Below are positions 52,218-63,943 of a stretch of 64,000 bases of DNA, one piece after another. Each line of letters starts with the position of its first letter. The first letter of the stretch is position 1. The notes beneath the pieces are model-generated. The model was not told the origin of the DNA. It did no database searches and was given only the letters and a program-made list of their open reading frames with translations. Source of the stretch: Dryas octopetala (taxonomy: Eukaryota; Streptophyta; Magnoliopsida; Rosales; Rosaceae). The translations under genes were made by a program, and so were the position numbers. The stretch covers positions 14,611,409 to 14,675,408 of the forward strand of contig OY992839.1 in NCBI GenBank assembly GCA_963921425.1, read 5' to 3'.

Positions 52218-53595
52218 CTGTTAATTATAGCAACTTGGGCTCAAATATTTTAGGGTGGTAGCTCTATTTTTATTGATCGTTTATATTTAGATGATTCGAG
52301 AAGTAAACAAGGACCGAACCAAACTGTACTGCTTTTCTGTATTCTTTGTTCATGTTTTTTCTTTTTTTCTTTTAGATTTAATGCATTTCTAGCAACTTTG
52401 TGCAAGGATATGGGATTGCCTAATCTGATATAACATCTATAAATGAAACCATGGAATTTGTAGAAATGTAATTAACTGAATCATTTAAGGCAGAAATGCA
52501 AAGTTCAGAATAGTCTGAAAACTGGACATGAGATCACTTCTGGCCATCACCCTCTGGACATGATATCAATATCTCAATGGGAATATGATCTTATTGTCAA
52601 ATGACATGAGAAAACTACCAAAAGCAATCCAGCTTGCTAATAGAAAAAGTGGTTGAGAATGTGACTTTGTCAATTACTACTAAGTTTGCTATCATTGCAT
52701 TAGGCATTGCAGGTCATCCGCTCTTCAACCGCTTGCTACTTTAAACCGGCCACAAACATACAGGGAAATGTGGCCAAACTTCTTCTGCATATCATGCCCA
52801 TAGACATGGAAGCAAAAGGCATAGCCACTCTCACGAAAACCGGCCACCATTGTTGTTTGGACAACAAAGCTATAAGCTAGAGTGTGTAAGCCTCAAAAGT
52901 GTTCTTCTCAGAGGTGTGGATCAGAATGCCAGCCTAGTCCTTTGAAATCAAACTTGCTTGGTAATCATGATTGCATGGACACGGATGAAATTCATCATTG
53001 CCCAAGCAGTGATGACTAACAAGAGGCAAATCATTGTGATCAAGGAAGCTGCACGAATGCCAGTCATCATCTGAAATCACACAATGAACAAAGCCATGGT
53101 TGTTTGGGCCCTGACTACAATAGCACATGCGCAGAAGATGGTTGCAAAGACTCAATTGGAAGGCATATGCATGGCAATTGCATGTGTAGAAGGTGATGGA
53201 CTGCATGTGGAAAAACATTTGGAGGAAGGCCAAAAATTGACAAGTATTGGTCATTGCCACTCAACCCATTGTGGCAAAGATCATAGTAGCAATAAAGCAT
53301 CTGTGGAAAAGTGGTCAGCACAAACTGTGATGAGCATATTGATATTCATGTACTGGCCGGGTAGTGAGAATGCAGACTCAATGCCTATGCCTTCTTGCAT
53401 CAGTTCAGGGACAAGAGATTAAGTGTTGCTTGAAATTAATTGGAGGCAATTTGAGCTTGTGTGTCAAAGAACCTAGAAGTTGGTGGGTGCTGCAAAGGCT
53501 ACATGAAGAAATGTTGTGGTTGTCATGGACATATTGGGTCTAGGCCGTCTTGCTTTCAAGGTTTTTTATCAGAAATCTCTATATTATAGATGTAA
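52218..53595 (+). pseudogene. HMA2/HMA4-like ATPase C-terminal fragment, copy 3
   Basis: Lacks the GDGVNDAP exon like copy 2, and has more damage than the others. A short deletion (52639-52641 region) removes part of the LARRA helix, 'ttaaaccggcc' disrupts the end of the membrane segment, and an extra 'cta' creates a TAG within the Cys/His-rich tail (about 52877). It contains a ~45-bp stretch (53354-53399, 'ggccgggtagtgagaatgc') missing from copies 1 and 2. The terminal Cys-rich motif is still visible around 53485-53535. Confidence 0.82.
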
Positions 53596-54073
53596 CTAAT
53601 TGCATATAAGGATGATATATTTCTATGCTTTTTTATTGATGAAATTAAGCATTAGGAAGAAAACATAAACATTGATCAATAAGTTGAAAATGTTAATATA
53701 TATTTTACTTTTAAGGTACAGCTACATGTTTTACAAAGATACAGTGTGTCATAACCATTTTTTTAAACTATCATATCTGATGGCAAACGAACAGTACTTT
53801 CACCTTAATATACAGAAATGTTATAAGAAACAGACAAAAAATGCTATAAGAAATCGGTCATTACTACAATTAAATTAAAATCTCTGTTCGGTTTTTCAAT
53901 GTTAGTACAAGAAGAAAAGTCCACCTAAACAAGTTCTGTACTTCTATTACATTCATAATAGAAGGCTTGGCCAAGTGGCCTCTTAATCCCATTAGCAGGC
54001 TTGGTATTTTATCATGTTACAGGCAAAATTTCGCCAAAATATATATTTTAAAGATAATAAGGGGGGCTAGTGT

Positions 54074-54133
<60 letters not shown>

Positions 54134-55138
54134 AGAGATGAGATCTCTTTAGAACATAGCAATCATGCAATATAGAGTCAGATCATGATCGACTAGGTCT
54201 TGGGTCTGACATGAGAACATAGAGAACCAAGCAGAACCAACAACAACTTGCTGCATATATGCATACCCAATTAATGACTGTATCGGTAGATCGATGAGGC
54301 ATATACATAATAATTGTAGCTAATTATTCACCTTCAAATATTGCATGCAGCAGCAAGTCATTCTTGGCTCAACTCCACTCTCTACCTCTTCATGCAAGAC
54401 ACTCAAAACTGAGGCCCTTCTCCTTAAAATTCAGATTTTTTCCAAATGATAGCTTATTTTATAAATTACTGTCCACATTTTGAACATATTTATAGGCCTA
54501 GCTAGCTGCTAGATCATCATCGATCAACCCCAGTTGACCAGTGCATGGGATTCCATATCTAAAATATTCTAGATCAGATAGGCCAACTTAATTCCCCAAA
54601 GAGGAAATTAATTGACCTTGCAATTGCATATGTGGGTCCACTATCCAGCTATATCCATGCAACTAGCTAGCTGATCCTATTATAGCTTCCACTTTCGATC
54701 TGTTGCCTTCCAAGAGAACTTAATTCGCGTTAAAAACTAGCTAGATCTACCTGCAGGCCCTACTTCATGTCTGCTGGTAATTAAATTGTTGTTGATGATT
54801 ATCTTGGGTAATTTAATTATATGTGAAACAGTGAAAGACAACTAATCTAATTACTCACAAAGGACATCTGGTTATATTATACTTTCCAGGACAAAAATTA
54901 CCGCTTCCTATTAAGCGCTCGGCATTGCATCGGCGTCTAACATTAACTGCATCCCCTAAAACATACTTAAACACTAACTTCGAATTTTCAACTAATAAAT
55001 CTCCTAAAACATATTTAAACACACTATATTAATTAAAAACTTTAATCAACCTCACAAATATTAAGATTCAAGTGAAAAAAAAAAAAAAAGAGCAGCAACT
55101 GTAGATGCAAATGTAGTCGAGTGGAGAGACCTGAGGTC
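53596..55138. other. Unit 3 spacer with GA microsatellite
   Basis: AT-rich. A deletion junction lies near 53960 and a long GA repeat at 54078-54129, interrupted by AAA. The rest matches 6660-7812 of copy 1, with an A-tract at 55075-55089. No gene. Confidence 0.55.
54078..54129. repeat. GA microsatellite, copy 3
   Basis: (GA)n of about 26 units followed by 'aaaagagag'. Same locus as 6763 and 20897. Confidence 0.93.
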
Positions 55139-55417
55139 TGTTAGCTGTACGCTTGCCTAGTCAGCAGCCATCCTAGTCAGCTTCTGTGTTAGCTGTACGC
55201 TTGCTTAGTCAGCAGCCCATCTGTCAGCTTCTAGAAGATTAGTTTGTTACATTAGCTGGCAAGTTAGTTATGGAACTGTTAGAAGTCAGTTTTAGCTTTA
55301 TAAGCTCTTAGACTGTATCATTTTTCTGTAAGAAAATTAATGAGAATTCTCCAGCTTATTCTTCGTTTTCTTACATATTTTCTTAGCTACCAATCACGAA
55401 TTTTTCTTGCTCAATCT
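55139..55417 (+). repeat. 5' LTR of copia C
   Basis: About 279 bp starting TGTTAGCTGTACGC. It begins with a direct repeat of about 48 bp (gttagctgtacgcttgc at 55140 and again near 55188). A TATAAG motif lies near 55299. The exact 3' end is uncertain by a base or two, because no second LTR is present for comparison. Confidence 0.8.
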
Positions 55418-55429
55418 TGGTATCAGAGC
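55418..55429 (+). other. Primer-binding site of copia C
   Basis: TGGTATCAGAGC, complementary to initiator Met tRNA, immediately after the 5' LTR. Confidence 0.88.
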
Positions 55430-55639
55430 CACTGATCTGTGTTCGTTGCTGCGATTGCTCTGTTACTACGTTGCTGCGATTGCTCTGCGATTGATCTGAC
55501 TGCGCTCTCGATCTCTGATTTTGTAAGCTTTCTCTGATTTGATCTTGGTCTTGTTCTTGTCAGTTTTTCGGTTTCTTTTGCGAAGTTTAGCCAACGGTGA
55601 ATTCTTGAAAGATTTTAGTCTTGTTGATTTGCTGAAGTA

Positions 55640-56038
55640 TTGGAAAGAATGAAATTTTTGGAAATCTTGAAGTGTTAAAGAATGAAATGTCGGCAATCTT
55701 GAAGTGTTAAACAGATCGAAGTGTTGTGCTACAGATTAAAGTTGAAATTCTGTGATTGAATTGATCATTGCTTGTGAATTTTGTCTTGAAGTGTTAAAGA
55801 ATGAAATGTCAGAAATCTTGAAGTGTTGGACAGATTGAAGTGTTGTGCTAAAGATTGAAGTTGAAATTCTGTGATTAAATTGATCATTGCTTGTGAGTTT
55901 TTCTCTCTCGGAACTGAGTTAATTGTTGCTATTTGTTGAAGATTGTGAAGTTGGACTTGATTGCTACTCGATTGCTACTTGATTGCTCACTGATTGCTAT
56001 TCGATTGCTACTCGATTGCTACTTGATTGCTCTCAATT
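55640..56038 (+). repeat. Repeats in the copia C leader
   Basis: Two imperfect tandem copies of about 120 bp ('cttgaagtgttaaagaatga...ttgatcattgcttgtga', about 55664-55785 and 55785-55905). A run of 'gattgctact[ct]' units follows (55958-56031) and ends just before gag. Non-coding leader. Confidence 0.75.
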
Positions 56039-56065
56039 GCCATTTGTGTTCCTTTTGTGATCACC

Positions 56066-59000
56066 ATGACTCCTATATCTCTCCTTCCTCAAATTTGCAC
56101 TTTAGTTCCTGTACGCTTGGATGACTCAAACTACATGGTTTGGAAGTATCAAATAGAGACTATGCTTCAAGGTCATGGTCTTATGGGTTACATTAATGGT
56201 CAAATTCCCTGTCCTCCCAAATATGCTTTTGCTGATGAAAATGGTGCTAATGCTGCTGTCACTCAAGCTTTCTTGGACTGGGAGCAAAATGATAAGGCTT
56301 TGATCACTCTTCTTCTTGCTACTTTATCAAGTGAAGCTTTACCTTGTGTTATTGGTTGTGAAACCTCTCAAGAAGTTTGGGAGAATCTGCGAGATAATTT
56401 TGCTAGTCTTACTCGCACTCATGTGCATCAATTGAAGACTAATCTTCACAATATTAAGAAGGGTAATGATTCTTGTGCTCAGTACCTGAATAAAATCAAG
56501 TTGGCACGTGATGCTCTTGCTTCTGTTGGGATTTTCTATTCAGATGAGGATATTATAATCACTGCTCTTAAGGGTCTTCCTTCTGAATTCACAATGATGA
56601 AGTCTATTCACAGGCATCAGAACATTAATTGTACTATGAAGGAATTTCGCATCAACCTTCTTGCTGAAGAAGCTTCTATTTCTGAGAACTCACAAGATGT
56701 AGGTTTTACTCCTTTGTCTGCAATGTTAGCCAAGCAAGAGTCTTCTCCACCATCTTCTGGTCAGCCTGATGCTCCTTCTTCTCAGCATCAATCCTCTGCT
56801 GTTCCTCCTTATCAACCTCCTTTTATGAGGGGTGGAGGAAGGGGTTCATGGCAGAATAATACCTATCAGGGTCGAGGGAATTCTTTTGGAAATAACTATG
56901 GCAGAGGTTTTGGTAACAATGGCAATGGCAACTATGGCAACTATGGCAGAGGTTATGGTCCTAATACTAGATATAATTCTACTTTCAATGGTTTTCATGG
57001 TCAAGGCAGTGGTAATTTTGGAGGCAATGGTAACTTTGGCCATAGACAACATGGTAACTTTGGAGGCAATGGTGGTTCCTTCACTAGCACTGGTGGTACA
57101 AATGGTCAAGGCAATTTTGGATATAGACAAAATAGTAACTTTGGTGGCTATGGTGGTACCTTTGGTGGAAATGGTGCTTCTGGTTCAGCTCCTCAATGTC
57201 AAATTTGTGCAAAGCATGGTCATTCTGCTGCAGATTGCTTTCAACGACTCAATATTAGTCCTTTATCCAAGCATATTGAGCAATGTCAAATCTGTTTCAA
57301 GAAAGGGCACACTGCTCTTGATTGCTTTCATAGAACCAACTTTGCTTACCAAGGCAAAGGTCCTACTTCCACTCTCACTGCTATGAATGCTTCTCTTCAG
57401 CCTGATGCAACTGTTCAAGATTTTTGGTTAACTGATACAGGAGCAACACATCACATGACCGCTGATCTTTCTTCCATTTCAGCTCCTCAACCATATTCCA
57501 CTTCAGATACCATTACTGTTGGCAATGGCGAAGGCTTACACATATCTCATTCTGGTTCCTCTTTTATTCCTACTTCCTCAAAACCTTTGCATTTATCCCA
57601 AGTTTTTCATGTTCCAAAGATTTCTGCTAACTTGCTATCTGTCCATAAGCTTTGTCTTGATAATAACTGTTCTTTTCTTTGTGATGCTCACTCTTTTTGT
57701 ATCCAGGACAAGCTGACAGGAGCAATACTCTTCAAAGGTCTGAGTAATCATGGCTTGTATCCCATTCCCAAGACAGTATCTTTTCCTTCCTCTGTTCCCT
57801 CTTCTCCTATTCAGCAAGTTTCTCCTTCTACAGCCTATCTTGGACACTCGGTCAAGTCTTCTCTTTGGCATAGACGATTTGGGCATCCTGCAAATGAGAT
57901 AGTTTCTCAAATGTTGTCCAAATCTCAGATATCTTGTACTTTAGATTCACACCTGAGTCTTTGTGAGTCTTGTTTAGCTGCTAAAATGTCAAAGCTTCCT
58001 TTTCAGCTTTCTTCAAATAAATCTGTAATACCTTTTTCAGTCATTCATAGTGATGTTTGGGGTCCAGCTCCTGTTGTATCTTTGGATGGATTCAAATACT
58101 ATGTTTCTTTCATTGATGAGTGTACACGATTCCTTTGGCTATTTCCAATGAAAAATAAGTCTGATGTCTCTTCTCTTTTCATTAAGCTTCATGCCTTTTT
58201 GTCTAATCAATTTTCTGCTAAAATTCATATTTTACAATCTGATGGAGGGGGTGAATATCAAAACAAAATTCTTCATTCTTATCTTGCTTCTCATGGTATA
58301 TCTCATCAAGTTTCTTGTCCCTACACACCTCAGCAAAATGGCTTAGCTGAAAGGAAGAACAGGCATATTGTTGAAACTGCTATAGCCTTGCTTAAGGATG
58401 CCTCTTTGCCTTCTATTTTTTGGTCTTATGCTTGTAGTACTGCTGCATATTTGATTAACAGAATGCCTACTCCAGTCTTGAATCATAAGTCCCCTTTTGA
58501 GTCAGTTCATGGCACCTTTCCTGATCTTCATCATTTAAAAATATTTGGTTGTGCATGTTATCCTCTTCTGAGACCATATAATCACTCTAAATTTCAGTCT
58601 CGCACCACTCAATGTATCTTTTTGGGCTATGTTGCAGGATATAAAGGCTATCTATGTTTTAATCCTGCTTGTTCCAAATTTTATATTTCTAGACATGTTG
58701 TTTTTGATGAATCTGTTTTTCCTTATAAATCTTTGACTTCTTCTTCTCTTGATTCTCCTTTGCCATCTTCTTCTTCTGCGTCTCCTGTTGTTCTTAATTT
58801 TTCCATTCCCTCTTCGGTTCATCCTCCCACTGCACAACCTGCTTCTCCAGTTGTAGCTTCTCCAGTTGTTTCCTCTTCAGGTCATGGTACTCAGTCTCCT
58901 ATTGCTCCTGCTCAAGCTTCTTCAGGTACTTCTTCTCACTCTTCCTCTCATTCTAGTGAGCCTATTATTTCTAGTGAGCCTATTACTTCTAGTGAGCCTC

Positions 59001-60757
59001 CTATCTCTCATTCTAGTGAGCCTAATGTTTCTTCTCCATCGATTTCCCCACCTGCCATTCATCTTGATATTCCCATTTCCTTTTCTCCACCTCCTCTCTC
59101 TAATATTCATCCTATGCAGACTCGGTCCAGGTCAGGTATTGTTAAGCCTAAAACTTATCTTGCTCACTCTCCTGTTGATTTAACACTTGTTGAACCAAAG
59201 ACTTATGGTTCTGCATCTCGCATTCCTCAGTGGCAGCAGGCCATGCTTGAGGAATTCACTGCCTTGCAGAAGCAAGGTACCTGGTCTCTTGTTCCTCTTC
59301 CTCCTCACAAGAACCTTGTTGGTTGTAAATGGGTGTATCGTATTAAGAAAAATGCTGATGGTTCCATTTCTAGATATAAGGCCAGGTTGGTTGCTCAAGG
59401 CTTCAGTCAAGAGGCTGGTTTGGATTTTGATGAAACATTCAGTCCAGTAGTCCGCCATTCTACTGTTAGATTGGTTCTTGCATTGGCTGCTCAATTTGGA
59501 TGGAAATTGCGGCAATTGGATGTCAAAAATGCATTTTTACATGGTCTGCTTACTGAAGAAGTTTATATGAAGCAGCCTCAAGGGTTTGTTGATGCCTCTT
59601 ATCCTCATTATGTCTGCAAGTTAAATAAGTCTCTCTATGGTTTGAAGCAGGCTCCTAGAGCATGGAATGAGAGGTTTACTTCTTTTCTTCCTAGTCTAGG
59701 CTTCAAGGCCTCCTTTGCTGATTCTTCCTTGTTTGTCAGAAGTGATGCACAGTCCAAGTCCATGGTTCTTTTGTTATTGTATGTTGATGATATTATCATC
59801 ACAGGCACTGATGATTCTGTCATTTCAGCTGTTATTAAGGAGCTTTCTTCTGAGTTTGAAATGAATGATCTGGGAGAACTCAACTATTTTTTGGGTTTGC
59901 AAATCACTAGGACTTCTACAGGTATCTTTGTTAATCAACAGAAATATATCACTGATTTGCTTAAGAAGGCAGCTATGGAGGATTGCAAGTCATGCTCTAC
60001 TCCCTCTATTCCCAATCACAAACTACTCAAGTATGCTGGCACACCTCTTCCTGATCCAACTTTGTTCCGAAGCTTGGTTGGTGCTTTGCAATATCTTACA
60101 TTCACCAGGCCTGATATTGCTTTTAGTGTCAACACAGTCTGTCAATTCATGCATGCTCCTACAGATGTTCATCTTGATGCTGCTTATCGAATTCTCAGAT
60201 ATCTCAAGCATACTATTGATTATGGCATTCATTATCAAAAAGGTACTCTTGATCTTCTTGCCTACAGTGATGCAGATTGGGCTGGGGATCCCAATGACAG
60301 ACGCTCCACCACTGGCTATGTCATTTTTCTTGGCTCTAATCCCATTTCTTGGTGTTCAAAACGTCAACCTACTGTCTCCAGGTCTTCTACTGAGGCTGAA
60401 TATAGGGCTCTAGCCTTCACTGCTGCTGAGTTAACTTGGATCAGGCAGCTTCTTTGTGATGTTCATGTCTTCCTTTCTGCTCCTCCTCTGCTTCACTGTG
60501 ACAATCTGTCTGCCATTGCGTTGTCTTCTAATCCTGTATTTCACTCTAGAGCTAAACACATAGAAATCGATTTTCATTTCATTCGGGAGAGAGTCATTCG
60601 AGGGGATATTCATTTGGATTTTGTCTCTTCCTCTCAACAAACTGCAGACATTCTTACTAAAGCATTGTCCTCTCCCCACATCAAGTCTCTAAGACCTTAT
60701 TTATTGTTAGGCAATGAATTGATATGGGATTCTTTTTCTCTACAGAGAGAGATCTAG
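56066..60757 (+). CDS. Copia C gag-pol polyprotein, C terminus fused to flanking sequence
   Basis: A single open frame of about 1560 codons. I prefer the ATG at 56066 (MTPISLL) over 56027, because gag resemblance begins there. In order: UBN2 gag (DDSNYMVWKYQIE), a Gly/Asn-rich stretch, two CX2CX4HX4C knuckles (CQICAKHGHSAADC, CQICFKKGHTALDC), protease (DTGATHHMTAD), integrase (LWHRRFGHP, HSDVWGPAPVV, SDGGGEYQ, YTPQQNGLAERKNR), a Ser/Pro-rich linker, reverse transcriptase (YVDDIIITG near 59779), and RNase H (CDNLSAIALSSNP, ADILTKALSS). All catalytic motifs are intact. The last ~25 residues, from SLRPYLL on, come from unit spacer, not from the element. Confidence 0.93.
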   Translation: MTPISLLPQICTLVPVRLDDSNYMVWKYQIETMLQGHGLMGYINGQIPCPPKYAFADENGANAAVTQAFLDWEQNDKALITLLLATLSSEALPCVIGCETSQEVWENLRDNFASLTRTHVHQLKTNLHNIKKGNDSCAQYLNKIKLARDALASVGIFYSDEDIIITALKGLPSEFTMMKSIHRHQNINCTMKEFRINLLAEEASISENSQDVGFTPLSAMLAKQESSPPSSGQPDAPSSQHQSSAVPPYQPPFMRGGGRGSWQNNTYQGRGNSFGNNYGRGFGNNGNGNYGNYGRGYGPNTRYNSTFNGFHGQGSGNFGGNGNFGHRQHGNFGGNGGSFTSTGGTNGQGNFGYRQNSNFGGYGGTFGGNGASGSAPQCQICAKHGHSAADCFQRLNISPLSKHIEQCQICFKKGHTALDCFHRTNFAYQGKGPTSTLTAMNASLQPDATVQDFWLTDTGATHHMTADLSSISAPQPYSTSDTITVGNGEGLHISHSGSSFIPTSSKPLHLSQVFHVPKISANLLSVHKLCLDNNCSFLCDAHSFCIQDKLTGAILFKGLSNHGLYPIPKTVSFPSSVPSSPIQQVSPSTAYLGHSVKSSLWHRRFGHPANEIVSQMLSKSQISCTLDSHLSLCESCLAAKMSKLPFQLSSNKSVIPFSVIHSDVWGPAPVVSLDGFKYYVSFIDECTRFLWLFPMKNKSDVSSLFIKLHAFLSNQFSAKIHILQSDGGGEYQNKILHSYLASHGISHQVSCPYTPQQNGLAERKNRHIVETAIALLKDASLPSIFWSYACSTAAYLINRMPTPVLNHKSPFESVHGTFPDLHHLKIFGCACYPLLRPYNHSKFQSRTTQCIFLGYVAGYKGYLCFNPACSKFYISRHVVFDESVFPYKSLTSSSLDSPLPSSSSASPVVLNFSIPSSVHPPTAQPASPVVASPVVSSSGHGTQSPIAPAQASSGTSSHSSSHSSEPIISSEPITSSEPPISHSSEPNVSSPSISPPAIHLDIPISFSPPPLSNIHPMQTRSRSGIVKPKTYLAHSPVDLTLVEPKTYGSASRIPQWQQAMLEEFTALQKQGTWSLVPLPPHKNLVGCKWVYRIKKNADGSISRYKARLVAQGFSQEAGLDFDETFSPVVRHSTVRLVLALAAQFGWKLRQLDVKNAFLHGLLTEEVYMKQPQGFVDASYPHYVCKLNKSLYGLKQAPRAWNERFTSFLPSLGFKASFADSSLFVRSDAQSKSMVLLLLYVDDIIITGTDDSVISAVIKELSSEFEMNDLGELNYFLGLQITRTSTGIFVNQQKYITDLLKKAAMEDCKSCSTPSIPNHKLLKYAGTPLPDPTLFRSLVGALQYLTFTRPDIAFSVNTVCQFMHAPTDVHLDAAYRILRYLKHTIDYGIHYQKGTLDLLAYSDADWAGDPNDRRSTTGYVIFLGSNPISWCSKRQPTVSRSSTEAEYRALAFTAAELTWIRQLLCDVHVFLSAPPLLHCDNLSAIALSSNPVFHSRAKHIEIDFHFIRERVIRGDIHLDFVSSSQQTADILTKALSSPHIKSLRPYLLLGNELIWDSFSLQREI

Positions 60758-61650
60758 AGAGAGAGAGAAACAATTGGATGCTCTAAGTCCTTCATGATAT
60801 TAGAGCCTTGTTCACCCATATGACGAGTGGCCACACTTACGTACTCCATGTCACCTAACATATTTGGCTTAAGTGACCCACATATGTACTAATGTGGAGC
60901 ATTTTGTCCTACATTAAAAAATTATAGCCTTTTATATCTACAAAATACATATATTATACCTTATATAAGTGCTTCTAAGGGTTTTGGGTATGCCTCTCCT
61001 CTTAATTAATGTGACTTAGTTTTGAATTAGATACTCTATTTCTTTCGGTGCATAATTAGTTGATCGACTTGTATTTGTCATCAGATAGATCATTGACCAC
61101 TTGGTTAATCAAATATGAATTCATTCGTGCTTGATTGCATGAACAGATCAATAGTAATGCCAACTGAGGAATAAAGTAACGATACGGCTATCACATTGCT
61201 AGTTTAAATCAGTGAAACATTTCAGATCGAGAACGACATCTTGCTAGCTAAAGCTTTGTTCTCTATGTCTGATCTGTTTGAATTTATTCCATACCTTTTT
61301 GAGGTGGCCGGGATGGATATGTTTTCAGATTGATATGAAAATAGCTAGCTAGTGACCTTTATCATTCTGGATTAATATATATTATCATTTCACCATGAAT
61401 TAATAGGCAGTTTAATTCCTAAATTATATATAGTACAAACCCTCTCTACAATATTATGCATGACTCTAGAAGAAATCATGAGTAAACATAATAAATTTTC
61501 ATGGTCTCTTCAAATGGTTGACAATAGAATCTCATCACATTGGAAGTACATATAAATTATTAATACATATGGACTTCGGGCCACTCATTACTAATTAATT
61601 TTGAGTTGCACACTTAAATTACCTTTTACATTCTACCAGTGTGGACAATC
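60758..61650. other. Unit 3 spacer
   Basis: AT-rich, homologous to 7880-8818 of copy 1 and 38946-39738 of copy 2. No gene. Confidence 0.55.
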
Positions 61651-61659
61651 ACCATGTTA

Positions 61660-62063
61660 GAAATGATCACTTGCTCGCCATAAAGCGGGGAGAGCAAGAA
61701 GCCGGGAAATTCTTCGCTCACCCAACAACCCACTTACTACAGAGCATGGAATTAATTTAATGATCGTGACCGTCCATTTTTTAGGTCCATCCTTAAAGGT
61801 TGTCCTTGTAAAAAATCAGTCAAATCGATAATTGTTTGGTCTTCCAAACTTTGCAGACAAATACAGTTCGTCATATAAGGTTGAATAATATATGTTGACA
61901 GTAATACACTGGCTAAATAGTTTCTGATTTGGATAATTTTTTGCAAGGGTGGTTTTTGAATAATGCCCTAAAATATAGACATTTTCAATCATTAAATTTG
62001 TTGCTGGGTGACTAGGTGAGCGGGAAATTCCCCGCTCTATGGTGAGCGAGTGATCATTATTGT
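61660..62063. mobile_element. Foldback MITE M1, copy 3
   Basis: 404 bp between perfect 9-bp repeats ACCATGTTA (61651-61659 and 62064-62072). Inverted ends share 'aatgatcact[ct]gctc[ga]cca' and the 'gcgggaaattcc' core. The 9-bp duplication fits Mutator-type elements. Confidence 0.78.
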
Positions 62064-62159
62064 ACCATGTTATACTTATATATGCGTCTACGTGCACATA
62101 CTTCATGTTTGTCACCCAATATAATTCGTAAGAGTTAATTATAGCAACAGTTTGCAAAT

Positions 62160-62480
62160 TTTACCCCAAGTCTCACTTGAGTTCGCGAACTTTACTTTTT
62201 TTATTCTTGAGTTCACAAACTTTTTCATGTTACTCACTTTAGCCCACTTCGTCAAATTAATTATTTCCAAATTTTTGTAAAATATTTGCACGTGAAAAGT
62301 ATATGACCAAATTCACTTAAATTTTCAGGTCCATCTGCTTGTCACGTTCAAATTAATGACAAAGATTGAAAAAAAAAATTGGTAGAGCAGATTGAAGTGA
62401 GTAACGTGGAAAAATTTGTGAACTCAAGAATCTTAAAAGTAAAGTTCGCTGACTCAAGTGAAACTTTAAGTGATTTTATT
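62160..62480. mobile_element. Foldback MITE M2, copy 3
   Basis: The best preserved M2. The left arm 62168-62255 and the reverse complement of the right arm 62385-62475 share 'cacttgag', 'cgaactttactttt', 'attcttgagttcacaaa' and 'gttactcactt'. Confidence 0.7.
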
Positions 62481-62867
62481 TATCGTACTTAAATTTTGAC
62501 CCGAATTGTAATTTAATACGTAGACAAATCTTAATTAATTTAGTCCAATTGAATATCCAAATTTTTATTTTGTGTCTAATAAGTTATTAGTCCAATTTTT
62601 AACAACCAAATCAACAAAAGTGTCATGTCCGTGGCAAATATGTTCTTCACGATATTAATTTAAGGTGCACAATTGGTACCATTGGAAAAACTATAATGTA
62701 TAATCGATAAACGTACAGTCATATGGTATAATAAGTTCATGTGTTATAATATGATAAGTGAACGAAAAGTTTATACTTCTAGAATTTTGTAGGGTACAAT
62801 ATTAATAACGATGAGTTTAACATGTATTTATACCACGTGGTAGTATATTAGTTATACTAAATATATA

Positions 62868-63269
62868 GATATTAATGCTATTTTGTTCCCCAGACTATTA
62901 CACATCATGTATCAATTTGCTCCCCAGACTTCTAATTTGAAAAATTAAAGACCCTGACTTTTTCAATTTTACCAATTAAGGTTATTTTGTCAATTTATAC
63001 ATTTTTCATCTAAAATGTCAAGATGATCAACCAGAATTTAGCAAGAAATAAAAGAGGAAAAATGATGCATAAGGAAAAAAAGATAAGATCTAAATTGAAG
63101 GGACCATTTTGCCCTCAAATTAAGATTTAGATAAAAAATGTGTAAATTGACGGAAGAACCTCAATTGGCAAAATTGAAAAAGTCAAAGTCCTTAATTTTC
63201 CAAATTAGAAGTCTGGGAAGCAAACTGATACAAGTGTAATAGTTTGAGGAGGAAAATGGTATTAATCCC
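62868..63269. mobile_element. Mutator-like MITE, only in copy 3
   Basis: 402 bp flanked by a perfect 9-bp duplication AAATATATA (62859-62867 and 63270-63278). Copy 2 has the uninterrupted site (actaaatatataatgtctcg near 47994). Inverted termini of at least 36 bp (ends 'actattacac'/'gtgtaatagt') continue into an imperfect stem of about 150 bp per arm ('cttctaatttg'/'caaattagaag'). No coding capacity. Confidence 0.85.
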
Positions 63270-63278
63270 AAATATATA

Positions 63279-63850
63279 ATGTCTCGTGTCTTTGGGGACG
63301 TGGCACTTTTGTTAACCAAAAAGAAATTAATTGATTTAAGAACTTAATTAATAGACCCAAATAAAAGTTTGGGTATTCATTTAAATCAAATAAAAATTTG
63401 GGTACTAAGTTGGGATATAGTCAAAATTTGAGTACCAACATTGCAAACCAAAAAAAAAAACCTAGAAAGAAAAAAGAAAAAGGAGGGAGAGATAGAGAAA
63501 GAACATAAAAGGCCATAGTGCGATCAAAACTATGACATGCAATACACCAAGCAGCTGCCACCTAGTAGAGATTCATCTGTACTGACATATGCCTTAACCT
63601 GAGTTGCAGAGTCAAACCCATGAACTCTCCCAGCTCTTTAATTCCAAGAACTAATTCCCGTTGACAAATTTATATCCCATTTGATACAACCTTATCCATA
63701 GCTAGTTCGTACCCCTCACCTCCAAATCTAAGATTATATTCTCATAGCCAATCAATTAATTCCGTTATCCTTGGGAATTTAATTATGTATATGGTGGGGA
63801 CAGAGTGTTTTGTGCTTGGCCCTAACGACCGAACCTGCACTACTCCTGCC
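63279..63850. other. Unit 3 spacer leading to MIR169-like promoter
   Basis: Matches 48003-48584 of copy 2 closely. No gene. Confidence 0.5.
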
Positions 63851-63856
63851 TATAAA
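63851..63856 (+). promoter_or_regulatory. TATA box of MIR169-like gene, copy 3
   Basis: Same TATAAA context as at 48585. Confidence 0.5.
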
Positions 63857-63943
63857 TTTGTCAATAAGCTGCACATTGATATGCAATTAAGTTGTAGTGA
63901 TTCGAATGAAATTGGTTAATACACAAGGATTGATATGCATGTA

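Larger units (their letters stand above)
55139..60681 (+). mobile_element. Copia C, Ty1/copia element without 3' LTR
   Basis: About 5.5 kb reading rightwards. A 5' LTR (55139-55417) is followed by the primer-binding site TGGTATCAGAGC (55418-55429), a leader with tandem repeats, and a complete gag-pol frame. The right end is abrupt: after the RNase H motif ADILTKALSSPHIK the sequence becomes unit spacer (caagtctctaagacc) that continues exactly as in copies 1 and 2. There is no 3' LTR or purine tract, so a deletion joined the end of pol to the flank. Confidence 0.9.

Noticed and set aside
56832-57386. 184-codon frame inside copia C gag
   Set aside because: Alternative frame over the Gly/Asn-rich gag repeats; the real frame is the gag-pol frame with zinc knuckles.
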